Part shown: positions 1 to 5,376 of the stretch, one piece after another
Layout: the number at the start of each line of letters is the position of its first letter
Numbering within the stretch: the stretch's first letter is position 1
DNA from: Alphaproteobacteria bacterium
Lineage (GTDB): Bacteria; Pseudomonadota; Alphaproteobacteria; Rickettsiales; UBA1997
DNA length: 5,376 bases
NCBI GenBank assembly: GCA_016869775.1
Contig: VGDJ01000082.1
Span: 1 to 5,376, forward strand
Direction of reading: 5' to 3'
Program-made: the position numbers and the translations under genes
The notes under the pieces: model-generated
The model's database searches: none
What the model was told of the DNA's origin: nothing
Seen by the model: the letters and a program-made list of their open reading frames with translations, nothing else

Positions 1-1088
1 ATATGGAGTTAATGGTTTCACTTGGGAGTTGCAAAGGTATTGAAAATTATTCGCGCTATTTAACGGGTCGCGATGCAGGATTTCCGCCACCAACTTTATT
101 TGAATATTTACCGCAAGACGCCCTTCTATTCGTTGACGAAAGTCATGTTTCGGTTCCACAAATTGATGGCATGTCAAAAGGTGATTATGCTCGTAAATCT
201 GTTTTAGTTGAGCATGGCTTTCGTTTGCCGAGCGCGCTTGATAATCGTCCGCTAAAATTCAGTGAATGGGAGGGTTTTAAACCTCAAACCATTTATGTTT
301 CTGCAACTCCAAGCGGTTATGAATTGCAAAAATCTGAGGGTAGAGTGGTCGAACAAATTATTCGCCCTACGGGTTTGCTTGATCCGGTGTGCGAAATTCG
401 AAGTGCCAAAAATCAGGTCGCAGATTTGCTTGAGGAGGTTAAAATGGTCAGAGATCGAGGATTTAGAACTTTAGTAACTACTTTAACCAAAAAAATGGCT
501 GAAGATCTTACCGATTATTTTTTGGATATGGGAATTAACGTAGTTTATATGCACTCCGATGTTGATACTCTTGATAGAATCGAGATTATTCAAAATTTGC
601 GTCTAGGAAAACATGATTGTTTGGTTGGGGTTAATTTGCTTCGCGAAGGCTTGGATATTCCTGAATGCGCCTTGGTAGCGATTTTAGACGCTGATAAAGA
701 AGGTTTTTTACGCAATGAAACTTCTTTGATTCAGACTATCGGTCGAGCTGCCCGAAATTCGGAAAGTAAAGTGATTTTATACGCCGATAAAGAAACTAAA
801 TCCATAATCAAAGCTCTGGCTGAGACTGCGCGGAGACGCAATATTCAAATCGAGTATAATCAAAAACATAACATTACGCCTAAAACTACCCAAAAACCTA
901 TTACCTCGGCTCTCGAGAATTTATATTCTAAGAAAAACGATGAAGATTTAAAGCGTCAAAAAATTAGTTTCGAAGATATAGAAAAAATGAAGAAAGAAAT
1001 GCTTGAATGCGCTACTAACTTAGATTTTGAAAGAGCGGCAATTCTAAGAGATCAAATCAAGAAATTCGAAAAACTTTTGTTGATATAA
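1..1088 (+). CDS. uvrB: UvrABC excinuclease subunit B, C-terminal half (5' end outside window)
   Basis: UvrB is the damage-verifying, helicase-like subunit of cytoplasmic nucleotide excision repair. It is loaded by UvrA and then recruits UvrC. The reading frame is open at the left edge and ends at TAA 1086-1088. The ATG at 3-5 is internal, because the residues after it match the middle of UvrB (GIENYSRYLTGR), about 310 residues into a protein of roughly 670. Numbering from that Met, I see the DESH Walker B motif (45-48), VSATP (99-103), TLTKKMAEDL (160-169), VGVNLLREGLDIPE (208-221, motif V) and QTIGRAARN (244-252, motif VI with its arginines). A C-terminal UVR motif (about 321-356, with NLDFERAAILRDQI) normally contacts UvrC. 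The Walker A motif and the beta-hairpin lie upstream of the window. No frameshift or lost motif is visible. The downstream neighbour is convergent, and I see no clear terminator in the 64-bp gap. The family call is near certain. Confidence 0.97.
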   Translation, partial: MELMVSLGSCKGIENYSRYLTGRDAGFPPPTLFEYLPQDALLFVDESHVSVPQIDGMSKGDYARKSVLVEHGFRLPSALDNRPLKFSEWEGFKPQTIYVSATPSGYELQKSEGRVVEQIIRPTGLLDPVCEIRSAKNQVADLLEEVKMVRDRGFRTLVTTLTKKMAEDLTDYFLDMGINVVYMHSDVDTLDRIEIIQNLRLGKHDCLVGVNLLREGLDIPECALVAILDADKEGFLRNETSLIQTIGRAARNSESKVILYADKETKSIIKALAETARRRNIQIEYNQKHNITPKTTQKPITSALENLYSKKNDEDLKRQKISFEDIEKMKKEMLECATNLDFERAAILRDQIKKFEKLLLI

Positions 1089-1152
1089 TTTAGATGAGTG
1101 GGTTTTTGTGGTGTATAATATATGTTTTATAATTAATTTTGGTGTCCATTTA

Positions 1153-1377
1153 TTAAGCTTGAGCTAATCCTGCCAAAACTTTTCTTTTTTTGCGAGTTCT
1201 AACGGCATTAATTTTTTTAACAGGTTTTTGATAAAATTTGTTATTTATCAAGAACAATTCCAAAGATTTTCTAACCAGATAATTTTTGCTTCTATCAAGT
1301 GCAGAAGCTGATTTTTCTAGGGAATAGAATAAATCAGATGGCATTGAAATAGTTAAGTTTTTTGATTTTAGTTCCAT
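1153..1377 (-). CDS. Small ribbon-helix-helix (CopG/Arc-like) DNA-binding protein, orphan
   Basis: The 74-residue protein has the layout of an RHH transcription factor or antitoxin. A short beta-strand (KNLTISMP, about 6-13) is followed by helix A (about 14-26), a turn (LDRSK, 27-31) and helix B (about 31-44, YLVRKSLELFLI). RHH proteins dimerise, pair their strands into one sheet and place it in the DNA major groove. The rest (about 50-74) is a strongly basic tail containing TRKKRKVLAG, which could add nonspecific DNA contacts. The ATG at 1377-1375 is the natural start because it keeps the strand complete; Met12 would cut through it. There is no Shine-Dalgarno sequence upstream. RHH antitoxins usually sit beside a RelE/ParE-type toxin, but uvrB converges on this gene's 3' side and the spacer on its 5' side is noncoding, so it stands alone. 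It could be an autoregulator, an orphaned antitoxin or a centromere-binding type. The fold is fairly sure and the role unknown. Confidence 0.72.
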   Translation of the reverse strand: MELKSKNLTISMPSDLFYSLEKSASALDRSKNYLVRKSLELFLINNKFYQKPVKKINAVRTRKKRKVLAGLAQA

Positions 1378-1378
1378 A

Positions 1379-1412
1379 TATTTGAAAATTAAGGTTAATA
1401 AAATTTCAAATA
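1379..1412. promoter_or_regulatory. 9-bp inverted repeat at the RHH gene start (candidate operator)
   Basis: TATTTGAAA (1379-1387) and TTTCAAATA (1404-1412) are perfect reverse complements separated by 16 bp. The proximal arm begins one base upstream of the RHH start codon (1375-1377, minus strand). RHH proteins commonly repress their own gene by binding paired half-sites over the promoter or start, so this is a candidate autoregulatory operator. The arm centres are about 25 bp apart, between two and three helical turns. A related TATTTGAA lies at 1744-1751. The region is so AT-rich that chance is a real alternative. Confidence 0.4.
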
Positions 1413-1654
1413 AAAATTAAATATAGTTAATAATAAATCTAAATAAATAATAATATAAAATATAAGTCTTTATAAATTGTTTTAATTTAGTACAAAACTA
1501 TAATTATTAAATAAAAATTATAAAATCACACAAACAGTAAAATAAATATTTAGTTAGTATAATTATTTATAAAATAACAAAAACTGTTAAGTAGTATATA
1601 TTTAGCACTAAAATTATTAATAACGAAATTCTACTTTTTGCATACAAATTCAAT
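1413..1654. other. Extremely AT-rich noncoding spacer
   Basis: This stretch is almost entirely A and T, with scattered TTATTTAT and ATAAATA-like runs and no credible coding frame on either strand. It separates the RHH gene from the 11-bp tandem array. It must contain the RHH promoter, but many AT-rich hexamers fit equally well and I cannot choose one. I see no DnaA-box-like TTATCCACA sequence, so nothing direct marks it as a replication origin. Confidence 0.5.
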
Positions 1655-1694
1655 AATCTGCCAATAATCCGCCAAGAATCCGCCAAGAATCCGC
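1655..1694. repeat. 11-bp tandem direct repeat, about 3.6 copies
   Basis: The units are AATCTGCCAAT (1655-1665), AATCCGCCAAG (1666-1676), AATCCGCCAAG (1677-1687) and the partial AATCCGC (1688-1694). Copies 2 and 3 are identical, and copy 1 differs at two positions. The CCGCC core stands out sharply from the surrounding AT-rich DNA. The 11-bp period is close to one helical turn, so each unit would present the same face of the DNA, as in protein-binding iterons. It could also be a simple slippage-generated minisatellite. The repeat is directly visible; any function is inference. Confidence 0.85.
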
Positions 1695-1723
1695 TATTTA
1701 TCTTAAATATTTGTTAATTCATA

Positions 1724-1857
1724 AAAAATTGTCGAAAAGAAAATATTTGAATTTTTGTAAGCCAGAATTTATTGTGATGACCAAATAAATTTAATTCTTC
1801 AACTTGTGACTTAGATTTATAAATACTTTTCGTAAATATAATTTTTCGACAATTTTT
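1724..1857. repeat. Pair of 15-bp inverted repeats abutting the tRNA gene
   Basis: AAAAATTGTCGAAAA (1724-1738) is the exact reverse complement of TTTTCGACAATTTTT (1843-1857), with 104 bp between them. The right arm fills the gap between the tRNA promoter's -10 box and the first tRNA base. A shorter copy, CTTTTCG (1826-1832), could pair with CGAAAAG (1733-1739) as an alternative. The outline of terminal inverted repeats around a small noncoding core resembles a miniature element, but I see no target-site duplication and no transposase. A regulatory or structural palindrome is equally possible. Confidence 0.6.
1837..1842 (+). promoter_or_regulatory. Consensus -10 box of the tRNA-Met promoter
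   Basis: TATAAT at 1837-1842 matches the sigma-70-type -10 consensus exactly and ends 15 bp before the tRNA 5' end. Transcription would start a few bases upstream of the mature tRNA, which is typical for a single tRNA gene. No good -35 lies at the usual distance: TTAGAT at 1811-1816 is 20 bp away and weak. The AT-rich context lowers specificity, but position and exact match together support the call. Confidence 0.55.
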
Positions 1858-1933
1858 GGCGGGGTAGCTCAGTTGGTAGAGCAGCGGGATCATAATCCGC
1901 GTGTCGGGGGTTCGATCCCCTCCTCCGCTACCA
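1858..1933 (+). tRNA. tRNA-Met (anticodon CAT), elongator type
   Basis: A complete 76-nt cloverleaf can be drawn by hand. The acceptor GGCGGGG (1858-1864) pairs with CTCCGCT (1923-1929) with two G-U pairs. The D stem is GCTC/GAGC (1867-1870, 1879-1882). The anticodon stem GCGGG/TCCGC encloses loop ATCATAA with CAT at 1891-1893. The T stem GGGGG/CCCTC carries loop TTCGATC (1911-1917). The discriminator is A1930 and CCA (1931-1933) is encoded. The first pair is G1-U72 rather than the C1-A72 mismatch of bacterial initiators, which points to elongator Met. A CAT anticodon can also belong to the lysidine-modified tRNA-Ile2; the overall sequence resembles alphaproteobacterial elongator tRNA-Met, so Met is preferred. 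Confidence 0.95.
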
Positions 1934-1947
1934 AATGCTTGATTTGG
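1931..1947 (+). other. Hairpin overlapping the tRNA 3' CCA end
   Basis: CCAAAT (1931-1936) and ATTTGG (1942-1947) form a 6-bp stem with a 5-nt loop, GCTTG. The left arm begins with the tRNA's own CCA. No T run follows, so it is not a standard intrinsic terminator. In a precursor transcript it would pair the CCA with the trailer and could influence 3' processing. The stem is short and may be fortuitous. Confidence 0.3.
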
Positions 1948-2132
1948 CAAATTAATTAATCCTCGCAAAAATCTACAATTTCATTAAAACTTCCTCAGTA
2001 ATACTTACCTCTTTTAGCCATCGATTTTTTAAAAATTTTTGTGACCTTAATGAGTGTTTTATTCTAATTATATCTTAGTCAAGTTCTTTTGGGAGTAATT
2101 CTGATTATAAAAGTGGAGTTGATTTTAGTTTA
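1948..2132. other. Noncoding spacer between tRNA-Met and sucA
   Basis: No coding frame, RNA gene or convincing terminator is visible here. A run around 2024-2040 (A/T only, containing AAAAATTTTT) is symmetrical but has no GC clamp. A TATAAA-like sequence at 2106-2111 lacks a -35 at suitable distance. The stretch probably holds tRNA trailer sequence and the upstream part of the sucA control region. Confidence 0.4.
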
Positions 2133-2160
2133 TTGCAATTAGTTTTTGAGATATTAAAAT
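2133..2160 (+). promoter_or_regulatory. Candidate sucA promoter
   Basis: TTGCAA (2133-2138) and TAAAAT (2155-2160) are separated by 16 bp and match the sigma-70 hexamers at 4/6 and 5/6 positions. This would start transcription around 2167, giving a leader of about 30 nt before the sucA ATG. Many weak matches occur in DNA this AT-rich, so this is only the best candidate. If it is right, the left parts of the nearby inverted repeats are not transcribed and can act only at the DNA level. Confidence 0.3.
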
Positions 2161-2199
2161 CGCCACTCACTTTATAAAACTCTCAAAAAATTTTAATAT
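2143..2199 (+). promoter_or_regulatory. Interlocked inverted repeats running into the sucA start codon
   Basis: Two adjacent segments each have an exact reverse complement downstream in the same order. A is TTTTTGAG (2143-2150) and pairs with CTCAAAAA (2182-2189). B is ATATTAAAAT (2151-2160) and pairs with ATTTTAATAT (2190-2199). In the order A-B-A'-B' the two stems cannot both form as simple nested hairpins; they are either mutually exclusive or pseudoknot-like. B' covers the first two bases of the sucA ATG (2198-2200), so the B stem would occlude the start. Regulation is inferred; the repeats themselves are directly visible. Confidence 0.45.
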
Positions 2200-5032
2200 G
2201 TTGCAACAACCCAACAATTCTTCACAGCTTTTTAGTGCCAATATTGTTTTCATTAACGAGCTTTACCAAAAATATTTACAAAATCCTCAAGCGGTTGATT
2301 CTTCTTGGGCAGAATTTTTTGCACAAAATCACGATGAAATAAAATCAATTTTAGCCGATTATAACGGGCCATCATGGGGCAAGCGCAATCTTAAGGTTAT
2401 TGGTTCGCCAGATTTTGATATTTCTTCAAATTCTTCAAAAGAAATCGCCAAAAAAGATGGTAAGACCACCAATTTAATTGCCTCAAAAGATCTTGAGGTG
2501 CGTTTAAAAATTTTAATTGCCAATTATCGAAGATTTGGACATCTGGCTTCAAATCTAGATCCTCTGGGTTTGACTTCACCTCAATATGTCCACGAAATAG
2601 ATTTAAAAAATAATGACATCGATAGTTCCGATCTCGAAAAAGAACTTAACTTAAACGGTCAAAAAACCAAATTGTCGCAACTTGTAGCAAATCTTAACCA
2701 TATCTATTGTAACTCGGTTGGTTGTGAATTTGAGCATATCGGCGATTTAAAGCAAAAAGAATGGTTTGCAAACCAAGTCGAGAGTATTGCCTTTACCGAG
2801 CTTTCTAAAGCAGAAAAGCATAAAGTTTTACAAGAAATTATTCGCTCTGAACGCTTTGAACAATTTTTGCATAAACGCTTTCCAGGTGCCAAAAGATTCT
2901 CGATTGAAGGTGGAGAAGCCTCTATTTGTGCGGTTGAAAAAATTATTCAAGAATCTGCCCGCAGTGGTGTCAAAAAAATCATTATTGGTATGGCGCATCG
3001 TGGAAGGCTAAATACTCTTACGGGCGTGTTGGGCAAGCCTTATCATCGCTTGGTTGCCGAATTTCAAGGAACTCCAAGTATTCCCGAAAATATAACTAAA
3101 TCTGGCGATGTTAAATATCACATGGGTTATTCCTCAACTCGCAATATCGATGGTAAAAATATAGATTTATCCTTAGCCTTCAATCCTTCGCACCTTGAAG
3201 CCGTTAACGTCGTGGTTGCTGGCAGAGTTAGGGCAACTCAGGATTTGCTTGGTGATGCTTCTAGAACTCAAGCTTTGGCTTTGTTAATTCATGGCGATGC
3301 GGCCTTTGCTGGTCAAGGTTCGGTGGCTGAAAGTTTGGTTATGAACGGTACCGCGGGCTATGATACTGGTGGGGTAATTCATATTATTATCAATAATCAA
3401 ATTGGTTTTACGGCCAACCCAACTGACTCCAGAAGCACTCAATACGCTTCTGATTTAGCAAAATCCATTGATGCACCAATTTTTCATGTTAATGGCGATG
3501 ATGTTGAGGCGGTGGTCAAGATTGCGGGCCTTATAAGCCAATATCGCCAAATCTTCAAAAAAGATGTCGTTCTCGATGTGGTTTGTTATCGCAAATACGG
3601 ACATAATGAAGGCGATGAACCGCTTTACACTCAGCCGATCATGTATTCAAAAATCAAAGATCATCCATCTTTAGAAAAAATTTATTCACAAAAATTGCTT
3701 AACGAATCAACAATTTCGCAAGCCGAATATGACAAAATGGTGGCTGATTTTGAGGCTCATCTAAATCATGAATTTAATCAAGCCTCTTCTTACAAAGCCC
3801 TTGAGCCAGATTGGTTAAAAGGTGAGTGGCAAAATATTAAAGATGGCGATAGTTCAATTCCTAAAACTGCAGTTAGTGACAAAATTCTTAAAGATTTAAT
3901 CGCCAAAATTACCTCAATTCCGCAAGGTTTTAATGTAAATCCAAAAATTTTACGCCAACTTGAGGCCAAAAAACAAGTAGTCGAAGATGGTAAAGATATA
4001 GATTGGGGAACTGCCGAAAGCTTGGCTTTTGCGTCACTAATTGCCGAAGGTAAAGCCGTTAGAATTACTGGCCAAGATGCCGGTAGGGGCACTTTTTCGC
4101 ATCGCCATTCGATATTGCACGACGCTAAAACTGGGCAAAGACACAATATTTTTGCACCAATCTCGCATGAAGCTCATTTTGAAGTTCATGACTCAGTCCT
4201 TTCAGAATACGGTGTAATGGGCTTTGAATATGGATATTCGCTTTCAGCGCCAGACATTTTAACAATCTGGGAGGCGCAGTTTGGCGATTTTGCCAATGGT
4301 GCTCAAATAATTTTTGATCAATTCGTTGCTTCATCTGAAGTGAAATGGCTTCGTAAATCGGGCTTAGTTATGCTTTTACCGCATGGTTTTGAAGGTCAAG
4401 GTCCGGAACATTCTTCAGCTCGACTTGAGCGCTACTTACAAGCATGCGCTGATAATAATTTGCGCGTTGTAAATATCACCAATCCGGCCAACTTTTTCCA
4501 TGCTTTGCGTCGTCAAATTCGTGGTCAAGATCGTAAACCGTTGGTAGTAATGTCGCCAAAATCTTTGTTGCGGCATAAATTAGCTGTTTCAAATTTGAGT
4601 GAATTTACGCAAGAAAATTTCAAAACCATTATCCCTGAATCTCAAAAATTGGTTTCTGATGATAAAATTAAAAAAGTGGTACTATGTTCAGGTAAGGTTT
4701 ACTACGATTTATTTGAAGCTCGTGAAGCCAAAAAAATCAACGATATTGCTTTAATTCGCCTTGAGCAACTTTATCCATTTCCTTCTCAAGAATTGGGTTT
4801 GGAACTTAAAAAATATAAAAATGCCGAAATTATTTGGTGCCAAGAAGAGCCAAAAAATATGGGCGCATGGAAGTTTGTTGATGATTTAATCGAAGAAATT
4901 TTAATTACGATTAAACATAAAAATTCTCGACCAAAATATGTTGGGCGTATTGCTTGTGCTTCACCCGCAACTGGTTATGGTTCATATCATGCGCGCGAGC
5001 AAAAAGTTTTGATTGATCAAGCTTTATCGTAA
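2198..5032 (+). CDS. sucA: 2-oxoglutarate dehydrogenase E1 component (thiamine-diphosphate dependent)
   Basis: SucA decarboxylates 2-oxoglutarate using thiamine diphosphate and passes the succinyl group to the lipoyl arm of E2 (SucB) in the cytoplasmic TCA-cycle complex. The 944-residue length is normal (E. coli about 933). The N-terminal E1 segment (about 11-42, ANIVFINELYQKYL then VDSSWAEFF) is the typical E2-contact region. The dehydrogenase domain shows MAHRGRLN (265-272), GDVKYHMG (303-310), NPSHLE (329-334), and HGDAAFAGQG plus NNQIGFT (365-374, 399-405) for Mg-thiamine diphosphate, then GHNEGDEP (469-475 with G468). The pyrimidine-binding domain has ITGQDAGRGTFSHRH (623-637), DSVLSEYGVMGFEYGYS (665-681) and PEHSSARLER (736-745). 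The C-terminal domain has MSPKSLLRH (785-793), EEPKNMGAW (883-891) and SPATGYGSYHAREQ (922-935). The ATG at 2198 is the only usable start after the in-frame stop TGA 2147-2149. There is no Shine-Dalgarno sequence, and a terminator follows directly, so sucB is probably not co-transcribed. Confidence 0.99.
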   Translation: MLQQPNNSSQLFSANIVFINELYQKYLQNPQAVDSSWAEFFAQNHDEIKSILADYNGPSWGKRNLKVIGSPDFDISSNSSKEIAKKDGKTTNLIASKDLEVRLKILIANYRRFGHLASNLDPLGLTSPQYVHEIDLKNNDIDSSDLEKELNLNGQKTKLSQLVANLNHIYCNSVGCEFEHIGDLKQKEWFANQVESIAFTELSKAEKHKVLQEIIRSERFEQFLHKRFPGAKRFSIEGGEASICAVEKIIQESARSGVKKIIIGMAHRGRLNTLTGVLGKPYHRLVAEFQGTPSIPENITKSGDVKYHMGYSSTRNIDGKNIDLSLAFNPSHLEAVNVVVAGRVRATQDLLGDASRTQALALLIHGDAAFAGQGSVAESLVMNGTAGYDTGGVIHIIINNQIGFTANPTDSRSTQYASDLAKSIDAPIFHVNGDDVEAVVKIAGLISQYRQIFKKDVVLDVVCYRKYGHNEGDEPLYTQPIMYSKIKDHPSLEKIYSQKLLNESTISQAEYDKMVADFEAHLNHEFNQASSYKALEPDWLKGEWQNIKDGDSSIPKTAVSDKILKDLIAKITSIPQGFNVNPKILRQLEAKKQVVEDGKDIDWGTAESLAFASLIAEGKAVRITGQDAGRGTFSHRHSILHDAKTGQRHNIFAPISHEAHFEVHDSVLSEYGVMGFEYGYSLSAPDILTIWEAQFGDFANGAQIIFDQFVASSEVKWLRKSGLVMLLPHGFEGQGPEHSSARLERYLQACADNNLRVVNITNPANFFHALRRQIRGQDRKPLVVMSPKSLLRHKLAVSNLSEFTQENFKTIIPESQKLVSDDKIKKVVLCSGKVYYDLFEAREAKKINDIALIRLEQLYPFPSQELGLELKKYKNAEIIWCQEEPKNMGAWKFVDDLIEEILITIKHKNSRPKYVGRIACASPATGYGSYHAREQKVLIDQALS

Positions 5033-5034
5033 GC

Positions 5035-5066
5035 AAAAACCTAATTGCCAAAATTCAGGTTTTTTT
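5035..5066 (+). terminator. Intrinsic terminator of sucA
   Basis: AAAAACCT (5035-5042) pairs with AGGTTTTT (5057-5064). Inside, AATT (5043-5046) can pair with AATT (5052-5055) next to a single bulged C, lengthening the stem. A run of seven T (5060-5066) forms the 3' side and tail. It begins two bases after the sucA stop. The A run on the left would give a U tract on the opposite strand, so it might work in both directions. The stem has few G-C pairs, but its position and T run make it convincing. Confidence 0.75.
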
Positions 5067-5295
5067 AAGCTCTTGAGCAAACCGAAGCGCTGAAACCTAC
5101 ATAAGCCTTTATGAGACCATATTAGCACTTAGTCAAAAAATCTAAAACATAATTATTTTGCTCTTGTTTGATCGAGACAAGAGAATTTCAATTTTAAATA
5201 TTTTTCGAAATTACAAATTTTGCTTTTCGATAAAATTGATAACTAAACATCAAAATTGTTTATATGGATTATGAGAAATTCTCTTAAAAAATTTA
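5067..5295. other. Noncoding spacer downstream of sucA
   Basis: No credible coding frame is present on either strand. The first part (about 5069-5110) is less AT-rich than the rest but is interrupted by stops in the frames I translated and resembles no gene I recognise. A hairpin at 5161-5183 is listed separately. A weak promoter-like pair, TTGATA (5236-5241) and TTTATA (5259-5264) with a 17-bp spacer, is also present but cannot be told from background. Confidence 0.4.
5161..5183. repeat. 7-bp hairpin in the sucA downstream spacer
   Basis: CTCTTGT (5161-5167) and ACAAGAG (5177-5183) are perfect reverse complements around a 9-nt loop. It contains more G and C than its surroundings. What follows is AATTTCAATTTT, not a clean T run, so it is at best a weak second terminator. 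An operator half-site pair is an alternative. Confidence 0.4.
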
Positions 5296-5323
5296 TTGAC
5301 GAATTTTTTATCGTTAATAGAAT
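5296..5323 (+). promoter_or_regulatory. Sigma-70-like promoter facing out of the window
   Basis: TTGACG (5296-5301) and TAGAAT (5318-5323) each match 5 of 6 consensus bases, with a 16-bp spacer. Initiation would fall near 5330. The first downstream ATG is at 5372-5374, five bases from the window end, so a new transcription unit probably begins here. The sequence available is too short to identify its gene. Confidence 0.45.
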
Positions 5324-5376
5324 CGCCCGCCATCAAACAAAACAACAAATCTCACAATTTTTAATCAAATTATGAC

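Noticed and set aside
3..5. ATG at 3 as the real start of uvrB
   Set aside because: The residues after it align with the middle of UvrB, and the Walker A half would be missing. The gene simply continues beyond the left edge.
262..474. Open frame inside uvrB in another frame
   Set aside because: It lies wholly within a strongly conserved coding sequence and has no recognisable product.
1153..1377. Complete toxin-antitoxin module
   Set aside because: No toxin-sized frame neighbours the RHH gene. One flank is uvrB and the other is noncoding.
1378..1700. Replication origin, suggested by the AT-rich tract beside tandem repeats
   Set aside because: No DnaA-box-like sequence is visible and no origin-associated gene is in the window.
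1858..1933. Initiator tRNA-fMet
   Set aside because: The first acceptor pair is G-U rather than the C-A mismatch, and the anticodon stem lacks the three G-C pairs next to the loop that mark initiators.
1714..1968. Minus-strand open frame of 84 codons across the tRNA
   Set aside because: It is the antisense of the tRNA gene plus AT-rich flanks. The stretch GGGDRTPDTRIMIP is the usual spurious translation of the complement of a tRNA-Met gene.
2024..2040. Symmetrical A/T run as a tRNA or upstream terminator
   Set aside because: The stem would contain only A-T pairs, with no G-C clamp, which is expected by chance in this composition.
3790..4334. Two minus-strand open frames inside sucA (3790-4146 and 4125-4334)
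   Set aside because: They are shadows of conserved sucA codons with low-complexity, unrecognisable translations. The same applies to the shorter frames at 2397-2579, 2704-2892 and 2766-3011.
5271..5375. Small 34-codon ORF (MRNSLKKFIDEFF...) whose TGA overlaps the ATG at 5372
   Set aside because: It spans the best promoter in this spacer, has no ribosome-binding site and no recognisable similarity. The ATGA overlap is likely coincidental.

Overview
The window looks like chromosomal DNA from an AT-rich alphaproteobacterium. The UvrB and SucA sequences, the elongator tRNA-Met with a G1-U72 first pair and an encoded CCA, and the very AT-rich spacers fit a reduced, host-associated lineage of the Rickettsiales/Holosporales type. 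That placement is inferred from the general look of the sequence, not from a search or a tree.

Layout from left to right: (1) the C-terminal half of uvrB, whose 5' end lies outside the window; (2) a convergent, minus-strand gene for a 74-residue ribbon-helix-helix (RHH) DNA-binding protein with no toxin partner, and a 9-bp inverted repeat against its start codon; (3) an extremely AT-rich spacer of about 480 bp holding an 11-bp tandem repeat and a 15-bp inverted repeat whose right arm touches the next gene; (4) a tRNA-Met(CAT) gene with a consensus -10 box; (5) a spacer of about 260 bp ending in two interlocked inverted repeats that run into the sucA start codon; (6) a complete sucA gene (2-oxoglutarate dehydrogenase E1, 944 residues) with an intrinsic terminator 2 nt after its stop; (7) a noncoding right end with a hairpin and a good promoter-like sequence facing off the window.

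The recognisable genes are housekeeping and functionally unrelated: nucleotide excision repair (UvrB), translation (tRNA-Met) and the TCA cycle (SucA). They do not form an operon. uvrB and the RHH gene converge, the tRNA has its own -10 box, and sucA is closed by its own terminator, so it is probably not co-transcribed with sucB, its usual partner.

I see no clear new multi-gene system. The points most worth checking are noncoding: the A-B-A'-B' inverted repeats over the sucA start, the 11-bp tandem array on a one-helical-turn period, and the likely autoregulatory operator of the orphan RHH protein.
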